From contig NZ_MKVA01000005.1 of the NCBI RefSeq assembly GCF_001899075.1, positions 992,001 through 1,056,000 of the forward strand: DNA of 64,000 bases, written 5' to 3'. The first letter of the stretch is position 1. Every line of letters begins with the position of its first letter. This DNA comes from Devosia sp. 67-54 (GTDB lineage Bacteria > Pseudomonadota > Alphaproteobacteria > Rhizobiales > Devosiaceae). The notes beneath the pieces were generated by a model. It saw only the letters and a program-made list of their open reading frames with translations, searched no databases and was not told where the DNA came from. Positions 26,969 to 35,783 of the stretch are shown here, piece by piece. The position numbers were made by a program, and so were the translations under genes.

Positions 26969-27499
26969 TCAGAAGCCGAACGCGTATTGGCCGGTGGGGC
27001 TGGCGGCGTGCTCCAGCGCCAGCATGCGCATCTTGGCGCCGACGCCACCGGGCGAGGAAAAGCCCACCGCCTTGTCGCCGGCACCCAGCACGCGATGGCA
27101 CGGAATGATCAGGGGAATGGGGTTGGCGCCCATCGCCTGCCCCACGGCACGCGACAGCGCCACGTCGCCGAGGGTACGGGCGATGGCGCCGTAGGTGGTG
27201 GTTTCGCCATAGCCGATCTTCAGCAGCTCGGCATAGGCTTGCCGGTTGAACTCGGGGATGCCGTCCAGGTCGAGCGGCACACCGGTGAAGTCGATCTTTT
27301 CGCCTTCGGCATAGCGCCGGATCATATCGGGAAGCGCGGCGAAGCGGCCGTCGGGGAAACCCGGCTCGGCCGGATCGCGCGAAATCCAGATTTCGGTCCT
27401 CGCCCGGTCGCGGCCGGGCAACGCCACACGCGCCACGCCGGTATCGGTCCAGGCGAGGCCGAAGGTGCCGAGCGCGGTGTCGACAAGGCAGTAGCGCAT
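26969..27499 (-). CDS. ogt: methylated-DNA--[protein]-cysteine S-methyltransferase
   Basis: The 176-residue repair protein accepts alkyl groups from O6-methylguanine on the cysteine of LIIPCHRVLGAG. GYGETTTYGAIARTLGDVAL and SRAVGQAMGANPIPL form the helix-turn-helix DNA-binding part, and MRYCLVDTALGTFGLAWTD the N-terminal domain. The ATG at 27499 is chosen because the upstream residues are not family-like. Ogt-type, without an Ada-N domain. Confidence 0.96.
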   Translation of the reverse strand: MRYCLVDTALGTFGLAWTDTGVARVALPGRDRARTEIWISRDPAEPGFPDGRFAALPDMIRRYAEGEKIDFTGVPLDLDGIPEFNRQAYAELLKIGYGETTTYGAIARTLGDVALSRAVGQAMGANPIPLIIPCHRVLGAGDKAVGFSSPGGVGAKMRMLALEHAASPTGQYAFGF

Positions 27500-27560
27500 G
27501 GCCGGCAATATAGTCGCGGGCTGCGACGGACCCAACCCGGTTTTGGCGGTGCAGCGTCAA

Positions 27561-27872
27561 TCAAAGTGAGCATGAGGAAAACAAGCACAGGAACGGCAAT
27601 GAAACGAAGGCGAGGGCAATGCATATCCATGGCCCGAAGGCGAAAGGCAGGCTGATCAACAGAAACCGAGCCCGCTTTCCGACGACAGCGAACGCGCCAG
27701 CTACGATTACTACCCAAGCGATCGGCCCCCATATCAAGAACAGCCCCAGCCATTCGGGATAGCCAGCCAGGGCAAGCCCTCGCGCGATCACAACAACGGT
27801 AAGGAACGCCATGAGGCCCGCAACAGCGAGCGTCGCGGCGGCGAAGGGAACCAGCAGCCATCGGTGCGCCAT
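27561..27872 (-). CDS. small membrane protein, unknown
   Basis: The 103-residue product has three hydrophobic helices (about residues 7-30, 40-62 and 70-98) and a cysteine-rich end (LCLFSSCSL). No family is recognised. GAAGGAAG lies about eight bases before the ATG. It follows the large membrane protein gene at 28918 on the same strand and may be coexpressed. Confidence 0.65.
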   Translation of the reverse strand: MAHRWLLVPFAAATLAVAGLMAFLTVVVIARGLALAGYPEWLGLFLIWGPIAWVVIVAGAFAVVGKRARFLLISLPFAFGPWICIALAFVSLPFLCLFSSCSL

Positions 27873-27916
27873 GTTCCCATCTTCCTTCGTTGCCTCCATG
27901 CGGGGCACCAGCCCGC

Positions 27917-28918
27917 TCAGGCGACCGGGCCGCCCGGCGCGGTGAATGGCGCGCCCGGTGCGGGCCGGCCGATGCCTGCCCAGTTGGCGGCCTTGTCCTT
28001 GAGCTCGCGGAACTTCCGGCTCACCTGGCCGATGCGCTCGTCCCAGGCGGGGTCGGGCGACTGTCCGGCGATGACGCGGAAATAGACGTCCATCATGGCG
28101 GCGATGGCGAAGGGCTCGATCAGCGCCGCCTTCACCGCCCAGGCGAAGAGGATGGCGAAGACGAAGCCGCCTGCCCCCCAGGCGTTGGGAATGAACCAGA
28201 CCAGCGCTGCGGCGGGCGCCAGCATCAGCAGGAACACCACGAAGCTGAGCACGTACATGATGATGGTCAGCCAGGCGGCGTTCTTGAGCATCACCTTGTA
28301 GTTCTGCGCGTAGAGCACCACGGCAGTCTCGGCGTCCTGCCACGGATTGGTGGTGCGCACGCGGAACAGATAGCCGAGCACCACCTCGTCCATCAGCCCG
28401 ATGGCGACGCGCAGGAAGGCGCGGACCACGGCAAGCACGTTCTGCAGCCCCGGGATCGGCAGGAACGAGGCGATGCCCTGGATCAGCCCGAGGATCGCCG
28501 CCAGCACGCCGCGGACCAGCAGGTCGACGCCGAACAGCACGCTGGTTTCGGTGAAATGGTTGCGCACGATCTCGGTGGCGTAGTTGATCTGGCCCTGCCC
28601 CTGCGGGATCTGCCGGCCGTCGAGCAGTTCCACCAGTACGGCGATGTGGCCGGCCTTGACGATGTAGAGCAGATATTCGCGCAGGAACCAGATGGTGCCG
28701 GCCGTCACCGCAAAGCCGATGATGCCGCCCCAGGCCATGGCGCCGACACGGAAGTCCGGATCGCCGAAGGCCCCGACGCCCCAGCCGATGCCGACGCCGG
28801 TTCCCGTCACCAGCACATAGGCGACGGCGATGCCGAAATAAACGATGACGCGGAAGACGATGAAAGGAAGCGTCTGGCCCATAAGGCCGAGCGTGCGGCC
28901 GACGGAAAAGTCCCACAT
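27917..28918 (-). CDS. multi-pass membrane protein, unknown function
   Basis: The 333-residue protein has about six hydrophobic segments (for example PFIVFRVIVYFGIAVAYVLV, GLIQGIASFLPIPGLQNVLA and LTIIMYVLSFVVFLLMLAPA) and a soluble Pro-rich C-terminus (GRPAPGAPFTAPGGPVA). The FRVRTTNPWQDAETAVVLYA segment between helices is conserved-looking. I do not recognise a family; the region between helices could be a cytoplasmic domain. Confidence 0.72.
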   Translation of the reverse strand: MWDFSVGRTLGLMGQTLPFIVFRVIVYFGIAVAYVLVTGTGVGIGWGVGAFGDPDFRVGAMAWGGIIGFAVTAGTIWFLREYLLYIVKAGHIAVLVELLDGRQIPQGQGQINYATEIVRNHFTETSVLFGVDLLVRGVLAAILGLIQGIASFLPIPGLQNVLAVVRAFLRVAIGLMDEVVLGYLFRVRTTNPWQDAETAVVLYAQNYKVMLKNAAWLTIIMYVLSFVVFLLMLAPAAALVWFIPNAWGAGGFVFAILFAWAVKAALIEPFAIAAMMDVYFRVIAGQSPDPAWDERIGQVSRKFRELKDKAANWAGIGRPAPGAPFTAPGGPVA

Positions 28919-29004
28919 GGCGAACCTCGATGCGCGCCCCGCGCGGTGCGAGGTTATCGCGAATCGCGCCGCGGCGGCAATTCACCGCAGGCGACGCCTG
29001 TCGA

Positions 29005-29355
29005 TCAGGTGAAAAGCACGGCGGCCAGTGCAAGCAATGCCGGAATTGTCTGGATGAGGAGGATGCGGACACCGACGGTTGCCGCCCCGTAAGCACCCGC
29101 CACCGCAACGCAGAGAAGGAAGAAGATCTTCACCGGGTCGCCGGCGTCACCCAGCCAGATGCCCCAGATCAACCCGGCCGCCAGGAAGCCGTTGTAGAGC
29201 CCCTGATTGGCGGCCAGCACCTTGCTTTCCCGGGCGAAGGATTCGCTCGTGCCGAACGCCTTGCGGCCGCGCGGCGTGTCCCAGAGAAACATCTCCAGCA
29301 CGACGATGTAGAGATGGATGACGGCGACAAGGCCGGTGAGGATGTTGGCGATCAT
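29005..29355 (-). CDS. DUF1304 family membrane protein
   Basis: The 116-residue protein has four membrane helices and the DUF1304 hallmarks IANILTGLVAVIHLYIVVLE, F.WDTPRGRKAFG and LAANQGLYNGFLAAGLIWG. The role of the family is unknown. The ATG at 29355 is 28 bases from the divergent start at 29384, so the two promoters must overlap the genes or lie inside this short gap. Confidence 0.93.
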   Translation of the reverse strand: MIANILTGLVAVIHLYIVVLEMFLWDTPRGRKAFGTSESFARESKVLAANQGLYNGFLAAGLIWGIWLGDAGDPVKIFFLLCVAVAGAYGAATVGVRILLIQTIPALLALAAVLFT

Positions 29356-29383
29356 GAGGTCTTTCTTACAGCCTCCCCCGTCC

Positions 29384-30220
29384 ATGGCCAACGACGGCGA
29401 AACGCCGGCAATTCCGCAAAGCTTCGTTTACGCGCCGGCCGTAGTCTCGCGGCGATCGGAAGCCTTGGGGGCAACGGTGTCGGGACGGGATCTCGTCGAA
29501 GATTTGCGCAGCGGTGCGAAGCCGCCGCCGCGCGCCGCGCGCTCCGTCGGACTTGTCGACATCGCGCTCGCCCTCGTTGCAATCGTCGCGCTCACCGGCG
29601 TGGGCTATTTTGGCTACACGAACTGGCTGCAGCCGCGCCTTTCGGGCCCTGGCGCCCCGCAGCAACCGCCCGCGCTCGCCGCCGCTCTCCCCGCCAAGCC
29701 GGCACCGCAGCCCTGGACGGATGCGGACGACGCCCGATGTGTGCAAAAGGCCCGCGCCGAGGCGCAGTCGAAGGGGCCGCGGCAGGTGATCTCGCCCAAC
29801 CCGTCGCTGGCGCCGGGCTTTGCCGGCATGGCGAGCCTGCTGGAATGCAAGATTACGCGAAAGGTCGAGCGCTTCTGTGATCCCGAGCAGAAGGGCAAGC
29901 TGGTCGAGGCCGTGAACGACTATCTCACCCGCACCGACCTCATCGTCGGGGCGCTGGGATTGCAGGGCGCGCCGATGGCGATCATGGGGCAGATCGTCGG
30001 CGGCGAAGCCGCCGCCGGTTCCGGCATCTATGAGGCGCAGCGCGCCGAAGTCCTCGCCTTCATGCAGACCTACAATGGGCGAGTGGCCAAGGCCATTCGG
30101 GCACTGGCGCGCGACGGCCTCGTCGCCCCCACCGATTTTGCCGGCTTCCTCGGCGGAACGCCGGAAAACGTCAAGGCGCTGTTCGGGGCGGCGCTGGCGG
30201 AACGCAACATCTGCGCGTGA
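29384..30220 (+). CDS. membrane-anchored protein, unknown
   Basis: This 278-residue protein has a cytoplasmic N-terminus of about 55 residues, one membrane helix (VDIALALVAIVALTGVGYFG), a Pro/Ala-rich linker (GAPQQPPALAAALPAKPAPQ) and a C-terminal domain with four cysteines (ARCVQKA, LECKI, RFCDPEQKG, NICA) that probably forms disulfides outside the membrane. No enzymatic motif is recognised. The ATG at 29384 lacks a good ribosome-binding site; one at 29354 would add ten residues. Confidence 0.75.
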   Translation: MANDGETPAIPQSFVYAPAVVSRRSEALGATVSGRDLVEDLRSGAKPPPRAARSVGLVDIALALVAIVALTGVGYFGYTNWLQPRLSGPGAPQQPPALAAALPAKPAPQPWTDADDARCVQKARAEAQSKGPRQVISPNPSLAPGFAGMASLLECKITRKVERFCDPEQKGKLVEAVNDYLTRTDLIVGALGLQGAPMAIMGQIVGGEAAAGSGIYEAQRAEVLAFMQTYNGRVAKAIRALARDGLVAPTDFAGFLGGTPENVKALFGAALAERNICA

Positions 30221-30229
30221 GCGGGTGCC

Positions 30230-30258
30230 ATAAATAAAGAGCCGCCCCGAAGGGCGGC
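30230..30258 (-). terminator. terminator of csbD
   Basis: GCCGCCC and GGGCGGC pair around a CGAA tetraloop (30241-30258). Read on the reverse strand the stem is followed by CTCTTTATTTAT, a T-rich run, so it fits an intrinsic terminator for the csbD-type gene. Confidence 0.65.
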
Positions 30259-30311
30259 CCTGTCGCGGCACGTGCGTGAGTTCACCTGCCAATCCTAAAT
30301 GTCGTCGATTC

Positions 30312-30494
30312 TCAGTGCTTGAGGTCCTTGCGGGCCTCGTCCTTGGCCTTGCCCACGGCCGACTGTACCTGTCCGGCCGCCTTGTCGAGCTTGCCTTCCG
30401 CCTGCAGCTTGACGTTGCCCGTCATCTTGCCGGCGGCATCCTTCACGGCGCCTTTCATCTGCTTGCCCGCGCCTTCGATCTGGTCCTTGTGCAT
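30312..30494 (-). CDS. CsbD family stress-response protein
   Basis: The 60-residue hydrophilic, Lys-rich protein (KDQIEGAGKQMKGAVKDAAG, KLQAEGKLDKAAGQVQSAVG) has the CsbD-like pattern found in general-stress proteins. GAGGAGG sits before the ATG. It has its own terminator and a 187-base upstream gap without other coding signs, so it is probably monocistronic and stress-induced. Confidence 0.93.
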   Translation of the reverse strand: MHKDQIEGAGKQMKGAVKDAAGKMTGNVKLQAEGKLDKAAGQVQSAVGKAKDEARKDLKH

Positions 30495-30681
30495 CTGGTT
30501 AACCTCCTCAGAATGCAGTCGGTGAGGAAACGGCCGGACGCCGCGGCGGTTCCCGTCCGTTTCATGAATTCGGGGCCCATCTCAGCGGCAAGCTGCGCTG
30601 CACAGGCGTTCATTGCCGCTGCGTGACGTCCAAAAAGCGCGGCCGTCGGCCGGAACGCCATTCTTCACACGACGTCAGGGG

Positions 30682-30999
30682 TCAACGGGGCGGAACGCCG
30701 GGGGCGGCCGCGGAACTCGGCTCGCCGAGATAGCTCACCTCGATGCGATGGAACAGCGGTCCCTGCTTCATGCCGGACAGCCATTTGTCGAAATCGGCGC
30801 GATCCCGGAATCCGGCCTTGCGCGCATCGGCGGCCGTCACGTCCGCCGGGTCCATCTCGTCCATGCGACCGATCCGCAGCAGCCCGATCCTGGTCTTGAG
30901 CGTGCCGCCCGCCTTGACCGAAGGCCGCGTCCAGCGCCGGAACTGCAGCGTGATGTCGCCCCGCCTGATCGCCTCCAGCACCTCGGCCTTGATCAACAT
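30682..30999 (-). CDS. ASCH-like small protein
   Basis: The 105-residue protein has LQFRRWTRPSVKAGGTLKTR followed by IGLLRIGRMDEMD and DVTAADARKAGF, a pattern resembling ASCH-superfamily RNA-related proteins. The family assignment is tentative. AGGAGGGCAGG precedes the ATG. The C-terminus is Ala/Pro-rich (SSAAAPGVPPR) and probably disordered. Confidence 0.75.
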   Translation of the reverse strand: MLIKAEVLEAIRRGDITLQFRRWTRPSVKAGGTLKTRIGLLRIGRMDEMDPADVTAADARKAGFRDRADFDKWLSGMKQGPLFHRIEVSYLGEPSSAAAPGVPPR

Positions 31000-31082
31000 C
31001 GCCCTGCCCTCCTCATAACCGGCTCGCGGCGCACCGCGCCGGGCGTTTGATAGCGGCTCTGGGGGGAAGGAGCACGCGCAAT

Positions 31083-31214
31083 GTTTTCTGCCATCGGCCT
31101 CGCGGCGACCTGGTGCTGGTGCTGCCCGCGGCCACCCGGCTGGCTCTGGTCACGGCGCCGCAGGCGGAGGCGCTGACGCCCCACGATTGGCTCGGCGTCT
31201 ACACGCATCAATAA
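31083..31214 (+). pseudogene. possible C-terminal gene fragment
   Basis: An open frame without a start codon reads DLVLVLPAATRLALVTAPQA then EALTPHDWLGVYTHQ and stops at TAA two bases from the tRNA-Leu 3' end. The composition is protein-like and the frame is absent from any longer gene, so it may be the tail of a lost gene. The evidence is weak; the 216-base gap otherwise holds nothing I recognise. Confidence 0.2.
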
Positions 31215-31215
31215 G

Positions 31216-31301
31216 TGGTGCGGGCGGCGGGACTCGAACCCGCACGGGGATACCCCCTCGGGATTTTAAGTCCCGTATGTCTACCATTCCATCACGCCCG
31301 C
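31216..31301 (-). tRNA. tRNA-Leu (anticodon TAA)
   Basis: Acceptor strands GCGGGCG and CGCCCGC close the molecule, the anticodon stem-loop is CGGGA-CTTAAAA-TCCCG (anticodon TAA), a long variable arm (GAGGGGGTATCCCC) marks it as class II, and the T loop contains GGTTCGAGTCC. The discriminator A and CCA are encoded. It starts 40 bases from the gpt stop on the same strand and is 86 nt long with CCA. Confidence 0.97.
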
Positions 31302-31341
31302 ACATGCTGGACGTACGTGGAGCGGTGCGGCAAGGCAATGG

Positions 31342-31839
31342 CTAGTCCGTGCCGCCCGCGATCGGCGCCACGTAGGCGACGTCGAGGTCCCAGGGGAAGA
31401 AGATCCAGGTGTCCTGGCTGACTTCGGTGATGAAGGTGTCGACCATCTCGCGGCCCTTGGGCTTGGCGTAAACGGTGGCGAAGTGGGCGCCCGGCAGCAT
31501 GTCGCGTACGGCCCGGGCGGTGGCGCCAGTATCGACCAGATCGTCGACGATCAGGATTTTCCGCCCGGCCTTCGCCTTCTCGACGATCTGCGGATCGATC
31601 GGCTTCAGCAGCCTGATCTCGCCCTGCGACTGGTGATCGTAGCTCTTGACCGCGACGCAATCGACGGTGCGGATGTTGAGCTCGCGGGCGACGATCGCCG
31701 CCGGCACCAGGCCGCCGCGGGTGATGGCGACGCAGGCCTCGAACGGTCCCTCGCCATTCAGCCGCCAGGCGAGCGCCCGGCTGTCGCGATGGAACTGGTC
31801 CCAGCTCACCGGGAAACTCTTGGTACGCGGATCGTTCAC
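31342..31839 (-). CDS. gpt: xanthine-guanine phosphoribosyltransferase
   Basis: The 165-residue salvage enzyme converts guanine or xanthine plus PRPP to nucleotides. The PRPP motif is [20 protein letters not shown], with [20 protein letters not shown] upstream and FPWDLDVAY near the C-terminus. The start is GTG with GGAGAGCAGTC upstream. It is followed by tRNA-Leu and preceded by the MoaB/CinA-like gene. Confidence 0.96.
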   Translation of the reverse strand: MNDPRTKSFPVSWDQFHRDSRALAWRLNGEGPFEACVAITRGGLVPAAIVARELNIRTVDCVAVKSYDHQSQGEIRLLKPIDPQIVEKAKAGRKILIVDDLVDTGATARAVRDMLPGAHFATVYAKPKGREMVDTFITEVSQDTWIFFPWDLDVAYVAPIAGGTD

Positions 31840-31858
31840 GACTGCTCTCCTCGCAATC

Positions 31859-32632
31859 TCAATAGGGATCGGGCGACGGGAAGCCGCCCTTGGCGTGTTC
31901 CGCAGCCACCATGTCGTACACGGCCTTCGCCGCCTGCCTGAGCCGTGCCTCGTCGGCCGAGCGCAGCACCAGCTCGGTCATCACCGTGCCGTCGCCCATG
32001 CGCGGGTAGCTGCCCATCTTCACGTCGGGGAATTGCTGCTGCAGCGCGGCCAGCGGGCCACCGATATTGCCCTCGCCTACCCGCGACTTGACCGTCAGCG
32101 AATGCACCTTGCGGCCGCCCTTGAGGGTGGGCGCGATCGAATCCAGCATCGCCCGCATGATCACCGGCACGCCCGCCATCACGTGCACGTTGCCGATGCG
32201 GAAGCCGGGGGCGGCGCTCACGGAGTTGACGATCAGGCTCGCGCCCTCGGGAATACGCGCCATCCTGAGCCGCATCTCGTTGGGCTCGGTGCCGCGCTCC
32301 TTCCAGCGGGCTTCGAGCATGGCCCGCGCCTCCGGGTTGATCGGAAGCGCCACGCCGAACGCCTTGGCGATGGCGTCGGCGGTGATGTCGTCATGGGTCG
32401 GGCCGATGCCGCCGGTGGTGAAGACGTAGGTGTAGCGGGCGCGCAGCGCGTTCACGGCGGCGATGATGTCGTCCTCGACATCGGCAACCACCCGCACCTC
32501 CATCAGGTCGATGGCAAGGTCGGTGCAAAAATCGGCGGTGGCGCCGATATTGACGTCCTTGGTGCGCCCCGAGAGGATTTCGTCGCCAATGACGAGCAGC
32601 GCGGCGGTCGGGTTCTTCGGATCGTCAGTCAT
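31859..32632 (-). CDS. molybdopterin-binding (MoaB/CinA-N) domain protein
   Basis: The 257-residue protein has the MoCF-type features [40 protein letters not shown] and [19 protein letters not shown]. This matches the CinA N-terminal domain; the amidase half is missing, as usual in the alphaproteobacterial stand-alone form. The true substrate of such proteins is uncertain. The ATG at 32632 is preferred to upstream in-frame codons. It is divergent from map. Confidence 0.88.
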   Translation of the reverse strand: MTDDPKNPTAALLVIGDEILSGRTKDVNIGATADFCTDLAIDLMEVRVVADVEDDIIAAVNALRARYTYVFTTGGIGPTHDDITADAIAKAFGVALPINPEARAMLEARWKERGTEPNEMRLRMARIPEGASLIVNSVSAAPGFRIGNVHVMAGVPVIMRAMLDSIAPTLKGGRKVHSLTVKSRVGEGNIGGPLAALQQQFPDVKMGSYPRMGDGTVMTELVLRSADEARLRQAAKAVYDMVAAEHAKGGFPSPDPY

Positions 32633-32872
32633 CTTCGTCGGCCGGAGCGGGAAAGGCGCATGCATCGCGCGCCGGCGCGGCAAAAGCAACGGGCGCACGG
32701 GCTTTTGCACCAGAGCGGGATTGCCGATTCGCGGCTGCTCCCGGCTTTTTTTCGCGCTCTGTCGGATCGGTCGCGGGAGTGCCCGATCGTTCGCTCCCTC
32801 CGACGCAAGGCAGCCCGGCCTTCCAAATCCGTCCCCGACGGACTATTTCTGAACGACGCGAAAGATATCGAG

Positions 32873-33703
32873 ATGATTACGTACGTCGACGCCGAAACCA
32901 AGACCCGCCGCACCTCGGGCATCATTCCGCTGCACGGCGAGGCCGGGTTTGCCGGCATGCGCAAGGCGGGAGCCCTCACCGCCGAGGCGCTCGACCTGCT
33001 GACCGAGCATGTGAGGCCCGGCGTCACCACGGCCTTTCTCGACCGGATGGCTTATGAGTTCGCCATGGATCACGGGGCGATCCCGGCGACCCTGTTCTAC
33101 AAGGGCTACCGCTATTCGATCTGCACCTCGATCAACCATGTGGTGTGCCACGGCATGCCGGAAGAGCGCCCGCTACGCGAAGGCGACATCGTCAATATCG
33201 ACCTGACGCTGATCGTCGACGGCTGGTACGGCGACAGCTCGCGCATGTACCCGGTGGGCGAAATCTCGCGCAAGGCGGAGCGGCTGATCGAAGTGACTTA
33301 CGAGTCGCTCTATGCCGGCATCGCGGCAGCGAGGCCCGGCAACACCACCGGCGACATCGGCGCCGCCATCCAGGCGCACGCCGAGGCCGAGCGCACCTCG
33401 GTGGTGCGCGATTTCGTCGGCCACGGCGTCGGCCAATTGTTTCACGACGAGCCCAACATCATGCATTTCGGCGTGCCGGGCACCGGCGTGGAGCTCAAGC
33501 CGGGCATGATCTTCACCATCGAGCCGATGATCAATCTCGGCCGCCCGCACGTCAAAATCCTGTCGGATGGCTGGACGGCGGTGACGCGCGACCGCACGCT
33601 GTCGGCGCAAGCCGAGCACTCGATCGGCATCACCGAGACGGGGCACGAAATCTTCACCCTCTCCCCGCGCGGCCTGTTCAACCCGCTCGACGCCCGCAAA
33701 TAG
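32873..33703 (+). CDS. map: methionine aminopeptidase, type I
   Basis: The 276-residue enzyme removes the initiator Met from nascent proteins. The five metal ligands are visible in IVNIDLTLIVDGWYGDSSR (Asp), DFVGHGVGQLFHDEPN (His), MIFTIEPMINLG (Glu) and AQAEHSIGIT (Glu). ATG at 32873 starts MITYVDAE; the initial segment before the metal domain is short as in type Ia. radC starts three bases after its stop. Confidence 0.97.
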   Translation: MITYVDAETKTRRTSGIIPLHGEAGFAGMRKAGALTAEALDLLTEHVRPGVTTAFLDRMAYEFAMDHGAIPATLFYKGYRYSICTSINHVVCHGMPEERPLREGDIVNIDLTLIVDGWYGDSSRMYPVGEISRKAERLIEVTYESLYAGIAAARPGNTTGDIGAAIQAHAEAERTSVVRDFVGHGVGQLFHDEPNIMHFGVPGTGVELKPGMIFTIEPMINLGRPHVKILSDGWTAVTRDRTLSAQAEHSIGITETGHEIFTLSPRGLFNPLDARK

Positions 33704-33705
33704 CG

Positions 33706-34431
33706 ATGGGGGATGAGGCCAAGCCGGCGCTGGACGGACTGGCCGAAGCCCCTGCGGTCGACCTCAAGACGGGCCATCGCGACCGGGTGCGCGAGCGCTT
33801 CAAGCGCGTCGGCGGCGAGGCCTTCACCGATGCGGAACTGCTGGAAGCGGTGCTGCATCTGGCGATACCGCGCCGCGACACCAAGGACCTCGCAAAGCTC
33901 CTGCTCAGGCGCTTCGGCTCGTTTTCCGCGGTCCTCGCGGCGCCAAGGGCGCAACTGGACGAATTCGCCGGGCTTGGCGATACCACGATCACCAGCCTCA
34001 AGATGATGCAGGCGGCGGCGCAGCGCTATGCCCGTGACCGGGTGGACCAGACGCAGCCGATCCTCAGCTCATGGGCGGCCCTGATCGATTACTGCCGCTC
34101 GGCCATGGCGTTCGAGGACGTCGAGCAGTTCCGCGTACTGTTCCTCGACAAGAAAAACCGGCTGATCGCCGACGAAGTGCAGCAGCGCGGCACCATCGAC
34201 CACACCCCGGTCTATCCGCGCGAGGTGATCAAGCGCGCGCTCGAACTCGGCGCTACCGCCTTGATCCTCGCGCATAACCACCCGTCGGGCGATCCGGCGC
34301 CCTCCACTGCCGATGTGCAGATGACGCGCCAGATCATCGACGTCGCCAAGCCGCTCGGCATCACCGTCCACGACCACATCATCATCGGCAAGTCCGGCCA
34401 CGCCTCGATGAAGGCGCAGCGGCTGATCTGA
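33706..34431 (+). CDS. radC: RadC family JAB-domain protein
   Basis: The 241-residue protein has an N-terminal helix-hairpin-helix-like part (FTDAELLEAVLHLAIPRRDT, LLRRFGSFSAVLAAPRAQL) and the MPN/JAB domain with the metal motif LAHNHPSGDPAPSTADV. The old name DNA repair protein is not well supported; its role may be in recombination or competence. It is coupled to map. Confidence 0.95.
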   Translation: MGDEAKPALDGLAEAPAVDLKTGHRDRVRERFKRVGGEAFTDAELLEAVLHLAIPRRDTKDLAKLLLRRFGSFSAVLAAPRAQLDEFAGLGDTTITSLKMMQAAAQRYARDRVDQTQPILSSWAALIDYCRSAMAFEDVEQFRVLFLDKKNRLIADEVQQRGTIDHTPVYPREVIKRALELGATALILAHNHPSGDPAPSTADVQMTRQIIDVAKPLGITVHDHIIIGKSGHASMKAQRLI

Positions 34432-34439
34432 CGGGTACG

Positions 34440-35672
34440 CTACTCGGAGTCCGGTGCCGAGGTGGCGGCCCTGCCGCCCAATTTCAGGACTGCGCCACGC
34501 ACCGATTTCGCCATCGCCAGCAGCTTGGGATCGGACTTCACCCGCGCCTTGAGCTGGTGCAGGCCGCGGTGGCCGGCGGCCGCCAGCAGGCCGCGGCGCG
34601 TCACCGGCACGTAGTGGTGCCGCACCGGCACCTGCACATTGCACCAATGGCGCTTCTCGTCGGTCAGCCCCTCGCCCATGTCGAAGACGCGATAGCCGGC
34701 GTCGAACACGGTCTGCATCACCCGCAGCAGGCATTGCTTGCCCGGTGAGCCGGGGCGAAGCGCCGGGTCCTCGCTCATCGACGAAATCAGGCAGAAGATG
34801 CGGTCGCCATAGACGATGTTGTAGCGCACCGCGACGACGTCGCCGTTCAGCGTCAGCACATGCAGCTTCACCGGCACCTGCGAGCCCAGAGTGGCCGTGG
34901 CATCGTAGAAGGCGCGGATATTGGGGCCGCAGAACGGATCGAACACACCCATCTCGCGGAACCGTGCCGCGCGCTGGCGGAACATGGTGTCGAGCACGAG
35001 GCCGGCCGGAATGCCGCTCTCCATCTCCTCGAAGCGCACCTCGCCCATGGCCTCGAGCTTGTCGCCCTGCTGACGGTCATGCTTGCGGCGCGACTTGTTG
35101 CGCTGGGTCTTGTCGGCGTCCTCGAAGCCGGCGAAGGCGGCGCGATAGAGGGTGTCGGCTTCGATCGACTGGCCAAGCTCGGCGAACAGGTCGACTCCGT
35201 CGACGACGAGTTGCGGCACCGATTTGAGGTAGACCAGATCGGCGCCGGGAACGTCCGCGAGCATCTGCCGCCAGAGCGCCGCCCGGCGCGCCGGTGGCAT
35301 CGCGGCGAGCCGCGATGTGTCGACCAGGGGGGCGTTGCAGCCGACATGGGCGCCGGGAAACCAGGAGAGCAGGCGTACGCCCTTGTCCCAGCGCCGCTGC
35401 AGCGGCAGCAGCGCCACGGGCACGCCGGCGTCCTCGGCGAGGATGAAATACTGGTTCGCCTCGGCGACGCCGAGGTTCGAGATCCACAGCCGTACGAATT
35501 CGAAAATCTGGCCCGGCGACTCGACGCCGCCGGCGGTGAGTCGGCGCCAGACCGCCTCGACGCCCTCCAGCCGGTGGCCGACCGAAACATGGAAGCTTCC
35601 CACCGCGGACTCGATCGTCCGCGGCATGGCCTCGACCAGCGACGTGCGTGCGAGGGCTGCACTCTGCGCCAT
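34440..35672 (-). CDS. CelD/BcsL-like GNAT-fold acetyltransferase
   Basis: The 410-residue protein has two halves of a GNAT-like fold (the CelD family), with LEGVEAVWRRLTAGGVESPG, LSWFPGAHVGCNAPLVDTSR and YRVFDMGEGLTDEKRHWCNV. CelD-type proteins are implicated in exopolysaccharide or cellulose modification; the acceptor is not known. AGGA eight bases before the ATG at 35672 supports that start over one at 35687. It faces radC and lies downstream of nothing coupled. Confidence 0.85.
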   Translation of the reverse strand: MAQSAALARTSLVEAMPRTIESAVGSFHVSVGHRLEGVEAVWRRLTAGGVESPGQIFEFVRLWISNLGVAEANQYFILAEDAGVPVALLPLQRRWDKGVRLLSWFPGAHVGCNAPLVDTSRLAAMPPARRAALWRQMLADVPGADLVYLKSVPQLVVDGVDLFAELGQSIEADTLYRAAFAGFEDADKTQRNKSRRKHDRQQGDKLEAMGEVRFEEMESGIPAGLVLDTMFRQRAARFREMGVFDPFCGPNIRAFYDATATLGSQVPVKLHVLTLNGDVVAVRYNIVYGDRIFCLISSMSEDPALRPGSPGKQCLLRVMQTVFDAGYRVFDMGEGLTDEKRHWCNVQVPVRHHYVPVTRRGLLAAAGHRGLHQLKARVKSDPKLLAMAKSVRGAVLKLGGRAATSAPDSE

Positions 35673-35783
35673 TCCGGCAATCCTCATCTTCCCGCTTGCA
35701 AGCTGGCGGGCAGGCATGAATCTGCGGTTCACTTTGCCGCTAATCCCGCGCGAGGACTGGCTTTTCTGGCGCCAGGGTTAATT

